64,000 nucleotides of DNA. It comes from Hyaloraphidium curvatum (taxonomy: Eukaryota; Monoblepharomycota; Hyaloraphidiomycetes; Hyaloraphidiales; Hyaloraphidiaceae). A model generated the notes under the pieces. That model did no database searches and was not told the origin of the DNA. It worked only from the letters and a program-made list of their open reading frames with translations. The stretch spans positions 124,001 through 188,000 of the forward strand of contig JAIVFI010000009.1 in the NCBI GenBank assembly GCA_025558095.1, read 5' to 3'. Positions within the stretch are counted from its first letter, which is position 1, and each line of letters opens with the position of its first letter. Both the position numbers and the translations under genes were made by a program. Below, piece after piece: positions 1-10,523 of this stretch.

Positions 1-1416
1 CCCGCCGGAAAAGTCGAGCGTGCCGAGCGGCTTGACGCTGACGGCGGCCGGGGAGCCCGGCGGGCACAGCGGCGAGTCGAGGTTGCGCGAGGTCATCAGC
101 AGGTGCGAGGCCGGCACGTAGGCGGATGTCGATGCGGGGTCGGCGCACGGCGAGTGCAGCACGAGGAAGCTGCGCGGATCGGGCGGCGACAGCGGCGCGT
201 TGAAGTCCAGGAAGCGCGCCGCCGACGCGCGCAGGGCGGCCACGCGGGCCTCGCCCGCCGACAGCGACACGCCGATGCGCATGCCCGCGCCGAGGGGGCC
301 GACGCCCGACGCCGACACGGTGCGCACGGTGCATCCCCAGGTTTTGGAGGCGGCGGCCTCCTGCGGCGTCAGCTCGACCTGGATCGCCCGGTACGGCGTC
401 ACGAAGGCCTTGCTGATGCGGCCGTCGGGCACCGGGTCCGATGCCGAGGCGGCCGAGAAGCAGTCCACGGCGAAGCCGGTCACGCGCGAGTCCGAGTCCC
501 AGAAGCGCGAGCCGTATGCGCGCACGCCGCGCCCGTTGGCAAAGGTGCCCCAGCCGATCGAGAAGGCGGTCTCGGAGACGAGCAGCACCGAAAGCGGGCC
601 CGGGGGTATCGGCAGCGTCGGGTCCTGCGCGTCCTTGGTGGCGATCGCGGCCGCCGGGGGAGGGGGCGTCGGCTGCGGGTTGATGGTCGACTTTGGCGCT
701 GATGGCGATGGCGGAGGTGGAGGCGGGGGAGCGGGCGGCGGCGGGGGTGGCGGGCTGGGCGGCCGCGTCGTCGTCTTTGCGGGAGGCGGGGGCGGCGGGG
801 GGGCGGGCGCCTTTGTCGTCCGCACGACGGCCGGCGGCGTGGTGACCTTTGGCGCGGCCGTCGTCGGCCTCGGCGCCACGGCGTCCCCGGCGCCCCGCTT
901 CGTCGTCAGCCGCCGCCTGCTCGTCGTCAGCCGCCGCCTGCTCGTCGTCTTGCGCCTCCGCGACGTGGTCTTCCTGACCGCCTTCCTCGTCGTCTTCCTC
1001 GCCGCCCTCTTTGTCGTCTTCCTCGCGACCAGCTGCCTCCGCGCCATCCGCCGCCGCTCCGCCTCCAGCGCGCCCACCGCCGCGCCGCCCTTTGCCCGGC
1101 CCTCCTCCGCCCTCAGTCTGCGCTCCTCCATCTCGCGCCCGCGCCGCGCCCGCTCCTCGGCCAGCAGCGCCGAGCCCTCCTCGACCGTCCGCGCCCGCTC
1201 GTACGCCAGCTCGTCCCAGAACCCCGGCACCTCGCGGTCCGCGTTCCCCTTGCCGTGCGCGAACGCCGGCGCCCTGCTCCCGCCGTGGTTGTGCAGCGCC
1301 GCCGACGCGTCCGACCGCCGTTTGTGGAGGAGAAAAGGCGTGCCCGCCGCGAGCGGCAGGAGCAGCAGCAGCGCCGCCGCCGCCCACGCCGCGGCACGGA
1401 TCTCGCTCGGGCGCAT
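1..1416 (-). CDS. Secreted or type-II membrane protein with Lys/Pro-rich linker, C-terminus beyond the left edge
   Basis: The minus frame is open from an ATG at 1416 to the window edge (472 codons, no stop), so the 3' end lies outside. Residues 1-12 are polar and 13-28 are an Ala/Leu stretch (AAAALLLLLPLAAGTPFLL), read as a signal peptide or signal anchor. Then come a Glu/Arg-rich, probably helical stretch (about 60-130), a Lys/Thr/Arg stretch with KTT and TTSRRRL repeats (about 132-180), a polyproline linker (about 185-270) and a compact C-terminal region with scattered cysteines. The order suggests an extracellular domain on a long flexible stalk. I do not recognise the C-terminal domain. 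The opposite strand has long frames but only low-complexity content. No intron was needed. Moderately sure it is a gene; function unknown. Confidence 0.6.
   Translation of the reverse strand, partial: MRPSEIRAAAWAAAALLLLLPLAAGTPFLLHKRRSDASAALHNHGGSRAPAFAHGKGNADREVPGFWDELAYERARTVEEGSALLAEERARRGREMEERRLRAEEGRAKGGAAVGALEAERRRMARRQLVARKTTKRAARKTTRKAVRKTTSRRRKTTSRRRLTTSRRRLTTKRGAGDAVAPRPTTAAPKVTTPPAVVRTTKAPAPPPPPPPAKTTTRPPSPPPPPPPAPPPPPPPSPSAPKSTINPQPTPPPPAAAIATKDAQDPTLPIPPGPLSVLLVSETAFSIGWGTFANGRGVRAYGSRFWDSDSRVTGFAVDCFSAASASDPVPDGRISKAFVTPYRAIQVELTPQEAAASKTWGCTVRTVSASGVGPLGAGMRIGVSLSAGEARVAALRASAARFLDFNAPLSPPDPRSFLVLHSPCADPASTSAYVPASHLLMTSRNLDSPLCPPGSPAAVSVKPLGTLDFSGG
901..949. repeat. 21-nt tandem repeat inside the first gene
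   Basis: A 21-nt unit beginning cgtcgtcagccgcc occurs twice in a row plus a partial third copy. On the minus strand it encodes a seven-residue TTSRRRL-type repeat. Since 21 is a multiple of three, copy-number change would keep the reading frame. Confidence 0.8.
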
Positions 1417-2086
1417 CTCAGGAGCGTGCGGGAAGACGGCGGGACCGCCCGGGGGGGCGCACGGGCCGGGGAGCCATTCTGGGATGTTGGCACCGCCAGA
1501 GGGTCTTTTGCAACGGCAAGGTGAGGTCGGCGGCTGGTGCTGATGACGGCAACCCCCAATCCCCCCCGACCTTCCGACCGCCCGGATTGGCTCCGGAGAG
1601 CCGCCCAAACTCGTCCGGAGGGATCAACCGGACCATTCGTGGGGCAGCGTGACCGGGGAGGTGCGGATCCCGGATGACTCGCCGTCCCTCTGCGGCGTCC
1701 CCCCAGGCAGGGCCGGGGACCACAGCCCTGCGCTTCCCCTGGCGAAAACGGGACCGTCGGAACGGCGGGTGCCACGGGCATAATCTCCGGAAATCGCTGG
1801 TGCGGGAAAAGTAGGCCGGACCGGTGGGGATGGGGACGGTGAAGCTCGTCCGCAAGCTGCACCCACGAGCCGCGCCCGGAATGGGACCGTGGTGGCGCGC
1901 ATCGCGCGTCCGGCAGGTCCGGCGCCGGCACGATCAGGATAAAACGGTCCGGTGGGGAAGTGCAGAGGGGCGATTCGGCTGGACTCTGGGAAGCGGACCG
2001 GTTCTGAAGGCTTCCGTGATCAGTGATGAGCCGTATAACAGACGAGCGCGGGCGGAGCCCACCAACCCGAATTGACGATTTGAAAA
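1417..2086. other. Intergenic stretch, nothing recognised
   Basis: Upstream region of the leftmost minus-strand gene. Overlapping frames on both strands are Pro/Arg/Gly-rich, lack domain-like composition and show no splice pattern. I see no RNA gene or repeat. Confidence 0.5.
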
Positions 2087-2497
2087 ATGCCGAAGCCCGG
2101 TTCCAAAAACCACCAGATTATGAGGACGTTCCAGCAGAAGGCCGAAGCGCACGCCAAAAGGTCCGGGGAGATTGCAGCCCGCCGGCGGAACGGGGCAGCT
2201 GATGGTGCGGACGTGCTGAAGCGGGACAGGCTGGCCAAGGAGTTCCTCGACGGCTTTTCCGAACCGCGGGATGCACTCCTTGCCCTCGACTTCCGCATGG
2301 TCAGAGAGGACATCCACGACTGGTACGAGCGCACCGCTCCCGACGGGACCCGGCAGCATGTCTCGCTTCCAAAGACCCCAAGCGACAATGCCCGTTGGAA
2401 GAAGAACAAGTTCAGCGAGATCAAAGGCAAGGCCTCCGAAGGAATGTTGCGCATGCCTTGGGGCAACTGCAGGCTCAGCTCTACAGTAGAGGCGTAG
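2087..2497 (+). CDS. Small basic protein, hypothetical
   Basis: ATG frame of 136 residues, rich in Lys/Arg with normal amino-acid diversity (starts MPKPGSKNHQIMRTF; includes LALDFRMVREDIHDWYERT). It has no signal peptide, membrane segment or known motif. The opposite strand at 2020-2466 also carries a frame of about 148 codons, but its composition looks like a shadow (Ser/Ala/Pro with unsupported cysteines). The charged composition and repeated AAG/GAG codons favour the plus frame. It could be a DNA- or RNA-binding protein, but nothing shows this. Coding status is uncertain. Confidence 0.35.
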   Translation: MPKPGSKNHQIMRTFQQKAEAHAKRSGEIAARRRNGAADGADVLKRDRLAKEFLDGFSEPRDALLALDFRMVREDIHDWYERTAPDGTRQHVSLPKTPSDNARWKKNKFSEIKGKASEGMLRMPWGNCRLSSTVEA

Positions 2498-2728
2498 GAT
2501 GTCAGGCAGAATCCAATAGACGATAGAGCAAGAACCCGGGATAAGGCTTCGGAAGAGCTTTTCTGCTCAAGACAAGTGATCGGAGGTTGAAGGCGGAGCG
2601 AACAAGATGTCGCTGCTCAGCCACCGCAGCTCTCAACTCCTCAAACGTCCGATTCCCGGCGCACCTTCGAGCCGTGCCGCAGTCTCCGGCCCGAAGACAC
2701 GCCGCCCAATCAACCCGCCGTCACCCCG

Positions 2729-4598
2729 ATGGATCTGCCTGGCGCCGCGGAGCCCGCGCCCGAGCCGCGCACGGCGGCGGCCCAGGCGCTGGAGCGCGGG
2801 CTGCGCGCCCCGCTGGAGGTGCCGCTGTGGATGCCCAACGCGGGTGTCGTGCTGGAAGCGTTGGACGCCGACCGGCCACTCGCGGTGGTGACCCTGGAGG
2901 GGCTGGCGGAGGCGGCGGATGCGGTGGCGGAATGCATCTTGTGGACGGCCGAACGCGGCCACGTCCAGCCTGCCGAGGGGGCCCTGGTGCCGGCCGCCCG
3001 CACGAAGCCGGTGGCCGTGAGAGGCGTGTTCAACATGCCCGGCTCCAGCCCCCTTCCGTGGCCTCTGCGGAGGGGCGGTCCGGCGTCGTCGCTTGCCGGC
3101 GACTCTAAGCAGGCACCTCGGCTGCACCCGGACATCTGGTACCAGATCGCCCAGTACGTGGACCGCAAGGTCTGGTTTCAGCTGCACATGGTATGCAGGG
3201 AAGCCTACGATGCCTCCGAAATGCTCCCGCCCTGGCGCACGCTGGCCTTCAAGCAGGCCTTCCTTTCGCGAAACCTGAGCATGCTCCTCTCACTCGCGGC
3301 ATCGCCGCGCAAGTTTGGTCACCAGATCCGCGAAGTCGTCCTCGACGGGACGGTTTGGGCCGCGGCTGACCTGTGCGGGAGCCACCAAGTGGAGCAGATG
3401 CGCGGGGTGTTTGGGAACGTGCTCGTCGCCGAGCGCGATCACCTCCTCCCACTCCTGCCCACCCTGCTGCCCAATGTGCGCAGGCTTTCGTTGCTCGACT
3501 ACTCCATCCCCGACAGTTCCCTCGACGTCCTGCTGCGCAGCTGGCCCCGGCTCGAGGTGTTCCGGTGCAACGGACATGGCGACTTTTCGCGCTCCGGCAA
3601 GGCGGTCATCTCCGTCCCTGTGATGCCCGGCGACCGGGGGTTCTTCGATGGCTGCACGCCACACCAGCGGCACCTCCGCTTCATCGACCTCTCCGGCATC
3701 CACCTGGCCCCGCACGCAGCCGGCCCGGCCGCCGATCTGGCGAGGGACATGCCGGCATTGCCGGCCCTGCGGTGTCTGGATCTGTGCGGGACCGACGCTC
3801 CCGTTGAGGTGATGACGCGCTACCCGGGGCTGTCCGCATAGCTGACGCTCCGCATTCCATGCACAGCTCGTCACAGCCCTCCTCGACAAGTCCCCCGGTC
3901 TCCGCTGCTTCGGCTACGGCCGCACGCCCGGCCAGCGCTCCCCCCGCAACCGCCGCCCCTCGGCCCCCGACGTCATATCCCGCTGCCGCGGGCTCGAGGT
4001 CCTTGTGCTCGCCGAGATCGCGCACGATTTCTTCCCTCCCATCCAACCCGGCCAGGGGCACCTGGCGTCGGGGCTGCGCAACCTCCGGTCCCTCTCAGTG
4101 CGGCAGGAAGGACAGGCCCACCCCACGTGGGCGGGGGAATACCTATCCCAGGCCGCCGGCCTGGCCACCATCGAATGGGACGCCCTCGCCGGGTCCGGCC
4201 TGGAAAGCCTCCTCAGAACCTGCGGCCACCCCCTGCGCCGCCTGGTGATCACCTCCTCCCGCCCCCGCGTGCGGCATCCCGGGGACAAGGAACCCGAGCC
4301 GAGGGACGGCGACTTCCGCGCCATCATGTCCGCGTGCCCCCTGCTCCGCGAGGTTGTGTTTGACGGGGACGTGCGCGTGGACCCCTGGAGGGCGTCGGAC
4401 CTGGTGTTCCGGTGCACAGACGTGCGGGTGATGCTTGCGCCCCCGAGTGGGGAGGATGGGGTGCAGATCGGGCTGCCCGAAGACCCGCGGATGAGGGGAC
4501 AGGTGGTGCTTCTGCGGGAGGAGGTGCAACCGGCGCTGCGGTTAGCAGAGTGCGCGGAGGCTCGGGGATGGATGGAGGGATCTGTTGCGCATAGGTGA
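2729..4598 (+). CDS. F-box/LRR-like protein, two exons
   Basis: Exons 2729-3808 and 3867-4598; the 58-nt intron starts gtgatg, has a gctgac branch sequence and ends gcacag. Phase 0 is kept, giving 603 residues. Around residues 130-170 is an F-box-like segment (LHPDIWYQIAQYVDRKVWF, then CREAYDAS). After it come irregular leucine-rich repeats, with segments such as LPNVRRLSLLDYSI, LPALRCLDLCGTD, SPGLRCFGYG and CRGLEVLVLAE. Splicing joins two LRR-like halves that otherwise end at a TAG at 3839. Such proteins usually act as substrate adaptors of SCF ubiquitin ligases; that role is inferred from architecture. Other members here are at 34.1, 35.2 and 63 kb. The first ~120 residues are low in recognisable motifs, so the true start could differ. 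Confidence 0.7.
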
Positions 4599-5282
4599 GG
4601 TTCCCCAACCGTTTTAGTGATCGCCCCCCCGGGCGCCCGGCAGTAGGAGATCCGCCCACCAGCGGGTCCAGAGGGCCAGTGAGCCTCGCAAGAAATCCGT
4701 ACGCACGATTCGATGGGTTTCGCATCCGCGCGGGAACCCCGTTGCCGGCGTCCGACCGACCGATCGATCCTCCCCCGGCGAAGCCCCTGTCGATCCCCGA
4801 GCCGCCATCGGGAAGGCTGAGCGGATCGCGTGGCATCCTCTGCCGGCTCCGCGAGCCGAGGATGGCGCCTTTAGAAAGCCTCAACTGGACGCGTGGGGTC
4901 GGGCACTGGAAGCTCAAAAGCGCGCGTGTGTAATGAGGAGCTAGCAATCCCACCGTACACTTAGAAATCCCCCTACGCCCCAAGAATCAGCTCCTCATCT
5001 ACATTCAAACCAAAGCGCGCGCGCACACCTCTCAGAAATTAGGCGACCTAATTACATCAGGTCATCACATCAGGCCAGCACATCAGAGAAAAAATGTTTT
5101 GATCGAACAGAACACGAAACTCTACCATCAAGGCATAACATCTGCACAAAACCTGATACGAACCCAATTACTGCAGACACAAAAGGTAAATGGACCACAA
5201 GTCAGAAGTCAACTCTGGACACTGACTTCCTACCTCCTACAGACTCGTCGATCCTATCCATCAATCCGACTCAGACAAAGCC
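4599..5282. other. Intergenic stretch with AT-richer segment
   Basis: No convincing ORF. From about 4920 the base composition becomes AT-richer than its surroundings. It contains a short alternating CG run, a perfect 7-nt inverted repeat at 5037-5053 and three copies of an acatcag motif just after it. It is probably the promoter and 5' leader of the gene starting at 5283. Confidence 0.5.
5037..5053. repeat. Perfect 7-bp inverted repeat with 3-nt loop
   Basis: AATTAGG, loop cga, CCTAATT. It lies 230 nt upstream of the coiled-coil gene in an AT-richer intergenic segment, so it may be a dimeric transcription-factor site or simply chance. No second copy was noticed in the window. Confidence 0.5.
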
Positions 5283-6131
5283 ATGGCTGCGATGCCGACC
5301 CTGCTGATCAAGTTCACCGACCCCGCCAGCCCAGCCCCCGAGCCAACCCAAGCCGCCGGACCCCTCCGCCCGCCGGCGGGCCCCGCGGTCGGCGGCGTCT
5401 TGATGGAGCTCTCCGATGCCCTCGGAGCCTTCTGCCGCGGGAGGATCACGAGGTTCGGGCTCCTGGTGGACTTGGAGCGCTTCCTCTCCGCCAACGGGTA
5501 CCACGCCGCCGCCAATGCCGTGAGTGCCGCGATCGGCGCGGAGATCGGGGCCGAGAGGCAGGAGCGCGTGGGGGTGCAGATGGCGGCCATAGAGGAACTT
5601 GAGGAGATGGCGCTGGCGGCGGTCAGGGAGGAAGTCGTTGCTGAGATGGCTGGGAAGGTCGCCGAGGCCGAGAGGGAGGCCGCCGAGAAGATAGAGCGGG
5701 AGGTGGACAAGGCCAGGAAGTAGGCCGTCGAAGCAGCGAGCAAGGTCAATGGTGGGTCCTTTGTGGATATCCGGGCGGATCAGCCAGCGTGCGAATAACC
5801 GGCGCGTGCAGCCGAACTCAAGGTCGTGGCTGAGAAGAAACTCAGGATGCTGGTCAACAAGTTCAAGCAGATGCGGCACGTGTCTGGCAAGGAGGTGCCC
5901 GACACCATCCCGCCCACCATCGACCCGGAGTTCTTGCAGACGCTATTGGACAAGTTCCAGAGGGCGAAGTACGCGGAAATCATCCAGATCTGTGAGAAGG
6001 TCAAACGGCAGGCTGTTGCCGGCGGTGTTGAGGGTGGGATCGTCGGCCAAGGAACGCCGGTCGATGTCGCTCAGGCCATGGAGGAAATCATCGACAAAGT
6101 CCGCAAGCTGGATCTGGTTGCAGCTGCCTAG
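5283..6131 (+). CDS. Coiled-coil protein, hypothetical, splice or stop uncertain
   Basis: Two plus-strand segments in the same frame look like one protein. Part one (ATG 5283; 146 codons to a TAG at 5721) ends in a long Glu/Ala/Lys coiled coil. Part two (to 6131) opens with a charged helix and a Pro-containing turn (VPDTIPPTIDPEF). The coiled-coil character continues for seven residues past the TAG. One splice avoids it: donor at 5703 (GAG|gtggac) and acceptor at 5822 (ctcaag), a 120-nt phase-0 intron giving 242 residues. Otherwise the gene carries a nonsense codon, or these are two genes. No family recognised. In the helical part Glu and Ala dominate, so it may be a scaffolding or dimerising protein. 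Confidence 0.45.
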
Positions 6132-6246
6132 AGAACATGTAGATGGCCCGAGCCTCACCAGAACAGGTCTAGCATTGCCAGTCGGCGACGTCGCGGCTGT
6201 AGATCAGCTGTGCAGTTCCTTCCGTCCTCCCTCCTTTGCGACAAAG

Positions 6247-6981
6247 CTAGTCGTCCGTGTCGGGCCGAAGGCAAGTCCGAAGAACAGGCTCCGCGACTCT
6301 TAGCGCGCTCATGAAACCCTCGTTGGGCTCCACGGTGCCCCGGAACCTTCGCACGTGGGCCAGCGCCTCGTCCACCCCCATGTCCAGGCACGCCATCACG
6401 TACGCCACCGTCACCGCGCCGCTGCGGCTCTTGCCCTGGGCGCAGTGGACCAGGCAGTTGGTAACGCCCGCCCGCACGCGATGGACGAACCGCACCGCGT
6501 TGACCAGCAGCTCCGGCGGCAGGGCCTGCTCTGCGTAGTCCATGAGCTCCAGTCGGAGCACCTCCAGCTGCCCCAGCTCGAGCAACGGGCGCACCTCGAC
6601 GGCCCATTTCGGAAACATGGCTTCCAGCCCCTTCGCACAGTTGACGGCGTGCGCGATGTCGTGCTCGCGCAGGAACCGCGCCCTGCACGCCTCAAACCCG
6701 CCGATCCAGAGTTTCCCAGCGAGCCCGTCGCCCAGCTCGACCCGGTTCGCGGGTTCCCCGGCCTGCCCTGCCGCGATGAACTTCCCGACCTGCTCGAGGC
6801 CCTCGGCGCCCAGTGCGACGGCGGTGGGCGCGTGGTCCGTCAGCCAAAGGCCGCATTCACGGCATTGGCGGGGTCTGAACGCGTGGGTGGTGAAGCGGGA
6901 GCACGCGTGGGGCAAGGAGCGGAACTGGAGCTGGCCGAGGAAGTCCGGCGTCGAGGTCGCGTCCGGCGGCGCGGAGACCAT
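6247..6981 (-). CDS. Dual-specificity protein phosphatase
   Basis: Single exon, 244 residues from the ATG at 6981; the frame opens further upstream but without an ATG. The phosphatase signature HCAQGKSRSG (HCx5R) lies near residue 178, with the P-loop Cys and Arg intact. A DSP-typical segment precedes it (LWIGGFEACRARFLREHDI, then HAVNCAKG), and the family's general-acid region should lie in the LMDYAEQALPP stretch. It removes phosphate from Tyr and Ser/Thr residues. The N-terminus carries a possible zinc-knuckle pattern (HAFRPRQCRECGLWLTDH: H, CxxC, H) that is not part of the standard domain. Substrate unknown. Phosphatase assignment is firm. Confidence 0.85.
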   Translation of the reverse strand: MVSAPPDATSTPDFLGQLQFRSLPHACSRFTTHAFRPRQCRECGLWLTDHAPTAVALGAEGLEQVGKFIAAGQAGEPANRVELGDGLAGKLWIGGFEACRARFLREHDIAHAVNCAKGLEAMFPKWAVEVRPLLELGQLEVLRLELMDYAEQALPPELLVNAVRFVHRVRAGVTNCLVHCAQGKSRSGAVTVAYVMACLDMGVDEALAHVRRFRGTVEPNEGFMSALRVAEPVLRTCLRPDTDD

Positions 6982-7555
6982 GATACGGAGATGGAGAGCG
7001 CGCCGAAAATGGCAGACAGAAAGCCGAAACGGGGCAACAAAGGTGGGCTGCAACGCGGTCCTGCGACAGCGAGTCGCGCCCCGTAGACCAGGCCCGCCCG
7101 TCCGTCAAGGAAAACCGTCCCACGATGCCGGCTTCCCGCTTTGCGCCTGGAACGAGGCCACGTCGGCACGTCGGGACGACGGATATCTGGCCAACAAAAT
7201 ACCAGCTACCTCGACTCTTGCCTTCGGTGTCGCGGCTGCGTTTGTGGACCTCCGTCCGGGTATACTTCGCGCTTCCAACCGCGCTTGGTAACTAGGGAGA
7301 CTTATAGACTAACCAATGTGTGGAAAATGATCAAACATGTTCTGTGGACTTTGAGACTTGATTCAAAACAACCAGTATTGAGGCCTGTCTTCTCCTGATT
7401 GACAGAGGTTTGGCTTACATGGGCTAGACAGGATGCGTAGTGAAGGGCATAGACTACTAAAGAGAGTTGCGAGATCGCTATATGAATAAGTGCCACATAT
7501 AAAAGGACATTGCACCAGCTGCGTACACAAGTGGGTATCGCCTTCATGCCATCCG
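6982..7555. other. Intergenic, AT-richer segment at 7290-7550
   Basis: Upstream region of the phosphatase and 3' flank of the next minus-strand gene. The part after 7290 is clearly AT-richer than the surrounding coding DNA and contains a short TATATAAAA-like run near 7495-7503. No tRNA-like cloverleaf or ORF with protein-like content was found. Confidence 0.5.
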
Positions 7556-10523
7556 TCAGACCCAGACCACGATGCCCCCCTGGACCCAGCTCTCGATCAC
7601 CTCCTCCACCTCCCCTTCCCCCAGCCGGCAAATCCGCACCGCATCCGCCAGCTTCCTCGCCTTCTTCCCCGCCGGCGACACCGGCACCGCGTACGACAGG
7701 CGCGCCGAGGCCGTGCGCCCGGGCTCGAGCACGCGCGGGCCGAACGAGACCGCGGGATCGGCGAGGTACGCGCGGGCGTCCCAGTCGGGCGCGGCGGCGG
7801 GGGAATCGCGAAGGGGAGGGACGTGCAGGGCGAGGTCGCGGAAGGAGAGGTGCGAGGAGCGGTTGGAGAGGCTGACGTTGAGGTGCACGGTCTGCGCCGA
7901 GGCCTTGCTGGCGACCTGGGGAAAGGTTGCTGGAGAGCAAGGAGTGTGAGCAGGCGGCACTGATTGTTCCCTGGCCGATGGGTGCAGCTCACCTTGCCAG
8001 GTCATCACCAGGATGCCCGCCTCGAACGCCGCCTTGAGCTCCCCGCGCGCCTGCTCCGCGAGCCCACCGTCGGACACGGGCAACCGCACCTCGCCGTCCA
8101 CGAACATCGACCTCCTCGCCAACCGAAGCGGGAACAGAGGCACCGACGGCACCATCGGGGTAAAGTCCAGCACCGCGGCGAACCTCGCCGTCCCGGTCTC
8201 GGCGCCCCTCCGCCAAGCGATCCTGACGGCGCACTCCCTCTGCAATCTCGTCTCGTTCAGTCCCCTTGCGGCCGCGAGCTCGAACACCCATTCGGGCCCG
8301 GCGTGCACCGCGAGCACGGCGCACCCGGGCGCCGACAAGCCCACGGAATCCACCTCCACCGCCGGATCCGACGCGAACGGCACCACCCTCACATCCCAGA
8401 GGTTCCCCATTCCGTCCCCCCTCAGGCCCCTCTCCTCGAGCCTCACGTCCACCTCCACCGGCTCCATCACCCCCGCCGCCGCCGCCGCCCTCCTCGCCGC
8501 CGGCGCGGGGAGCGGCACCGGCGGGAGCAGCATCAGCTCCGGCGGCGCTTCGCGGCCCGACGTGCGCGGGGGGGCGGGGAGCAGCCTCACGGCGTGGGTG
8601 TTGTGCGCGTGCCGGACGAGGGCGAGGGCGGTAAGGGTGCGTGAGAAGCGGCGCGCAGAGGGGTCCGTGCCGAGTTCGGGGTGGCGCGGGCGGAGGCAGG
8701 TGTCTTCCGCGGAAGGGTGGGAGGGGATGCGGGAGTGTGATGGAGGGAGGGAGAGGTCCACCGAGGCTTCGAGGGCGAGCGGCGCGGTAGGAAGCCACAC
8801 CCCGTCCGTTGCTTCACACGCTTGTCAGCATCGAGCACTTCAAAGGGCAAGCGCATCGACGTACCTGTATCCAAGGGCACCTCGACCTTCACCTCCACCC
8901 TCCTACCCTCCCTCCCCTCCCCCTCCTTTTCCCACAACACCCTCACCCCCATCCCCTCCATCTTTCCCACCCTCCCCACCCTCGTCGCCAGATGCACCCT
9001 CCCTCCCGTCCCATGAACAATCCTTACCCTCGGATCCCCCGCGTCCCCCTCGTCGGCTGCGGTGTCGGGGGTCCCCGCCGACCCCGCGCTCTCCTCGCTC
9101 CCGCGCTCGGCGATGGTTTCGAGGGAGTCGGAGCGGCCGATCCAGGGTTTCGGCGGGGGGCGGGGCGGGGGCGATGAGGAGGAAGAGGACGATGAGGAGG
9201 ATGAGGAGGTGCCGTAGAGGCCCGGATCGCCGTCGCTCTCGGTGTCCGATTCCGTGCCCGACGACGAGACCTCGGAATCCGACGCCTCGGCGTCCGATCC
9301 GGAGCCGTACGCGCCGTCGGATTCCGTTTCGCTGTCCGACACGGCGCCGCGGACGAAAAGCTCGCCCAGGAGGCCCGTGAACACGGTCCCGCGCGGCGCT
9401 TCCTGCCGGCCCGCGCGGCGCGGTCCCCGCGCACCCCTTGCGAGGCGGTCGGTGCCGCCAAAGGAGCTCCGCGACGGCGGTGGTGCAGCGACGATCGTCG
9501 ACGGATGGGAGGAAAGCAGCTCCCATATCGCCGGGCGTTCCTCCCCCCCGGGCAGGTCGTGCGGATCGTCGGCGCCGGGTGCGGCCAGGGAAGCGTCCAC
9601 GCGCATCCGCAGGTTCGCGAGGAAGGCGGCGAGGTCCGGGTTCTCGTCGGCGCGCTCCTCGGGGGTATGTTCCGCGAGCTCGGGGATGAGCGGCGGCAGG
9701 GGCGGGGAGGCGAGGGGGCCGCGGAAGGGGAAGGTGAGCAGGACTTTCAGGGTTGCGCGCTGGCCTGTGGGCCAAAGATGCGACAACGCGGTCAGCACTG
9801 CAACTAATCGCAAAGAGCGGCAAAAGACCCACCGAGAAAGATGGGCTGGTCCGAAAGACCGCCGACCGGCTCGATGCCTAGTTCCACGGTCGCGGCTTCC
9901 AGTGCGGAATGCCACCGGCCGTGGAGTGCCAGCAGCTCCTCCAGCGCCCGCACCTTGCCCAATGGATGGAGATCCGCCAGCGGCTCGCCGAGAAACCCCG
10001 CCGGCTTTGTCTTGGCGGCATCGTTTTCGCCCGCAGAAGGCGTCCGCGGGGTCGCGGGCGTTCCCCCTGCGGAAAACGAGCCCCGCGGGGACGCGGCAAC
10101 TGTCCGGTCGCCCGCCGATGTCCGGCCTTCCGCGTGAGGCGCAGCGGCCCGCACTGCGGCCTCGATCTGCGCGGCGAGCTCGCGCGAGGCGCGTTCGGTG
10201 CGGATGCGGCACGGCGGCCTCGCGGGGCCCGCCGTGGCCGCGGGCACCCGCCGATCCGAGACTTCCCACTCGCGGTCGCCGGAGAACCGCTTCGAGGCGT
10301 GCGGCGCGCGCGTCGGGGTGCCGTGCGACGGCAGCGAAACCGAAGCGTCGCGGCGGACGAGCGGCGGCCGCGCCCCGCGGCCCACGGAGCCGCCCGCCGC
10401 CCCGCCGCCGTCCGCGGCAATCGCCTTCGCTGTCCGCATTTCCGCACGGTCGCCGGGCGCGGGGCCCCACGGCGAGGAGCCGCCGCCGCGCGATCCCTGT
10501 CGAGTCACGGCCGGGCGACTCAT
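7556..10523 (-). CDS. Large unrecognised protein with Ser/acidic linker, four exons
   Basis: Exons in transcript order: 10523-9833, 9764-8865, 8811-7993, 7929-7556; introns of 68, 53 and 63 nt, all splicing in phase 1, 927 residues. Donors are gtgggt, gtacgt and gtgagc, and two introns carry gctgac. Residues 1-190 are disordered (Arg/Ser/Pro/Ala). A short helical block follows (LGKVRALEELLALHGRW). Then comes a strand region broken by a Ser/Asp/Glu tract with an oligoserine run (about 380-440). The C-terminal ~350 residues alternate in hydrophobicity like tandem beta-sandwich domains. The layout recalls trafficking-complex subunits such as TRAPP Trs65-like proteins, but no diagnostic motif was identified. 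Gene model well supported by phase; function not assigned. Confidence 0.65.

Noticed and set aside
200-1543. 447-codon plus-strand frame
   Set aside because: Shadow of the minus-strand signal-peptide gene; poly-Gly and poly-Val tracts are the complement of its Pro- and Lys/Thr-rich stretches.
7290-7550. tRNA or snRNA gene in the AT-richer stretch
   Set aside because: No cloverleaf pairing, no A/B box pair and no TTCGA-type loop in the right place.
9170-9215. GAG/GAC-rich tract as a regulatory repeat
   Set aside because: It is the complement of an oligoserine-coding run inside an exon.
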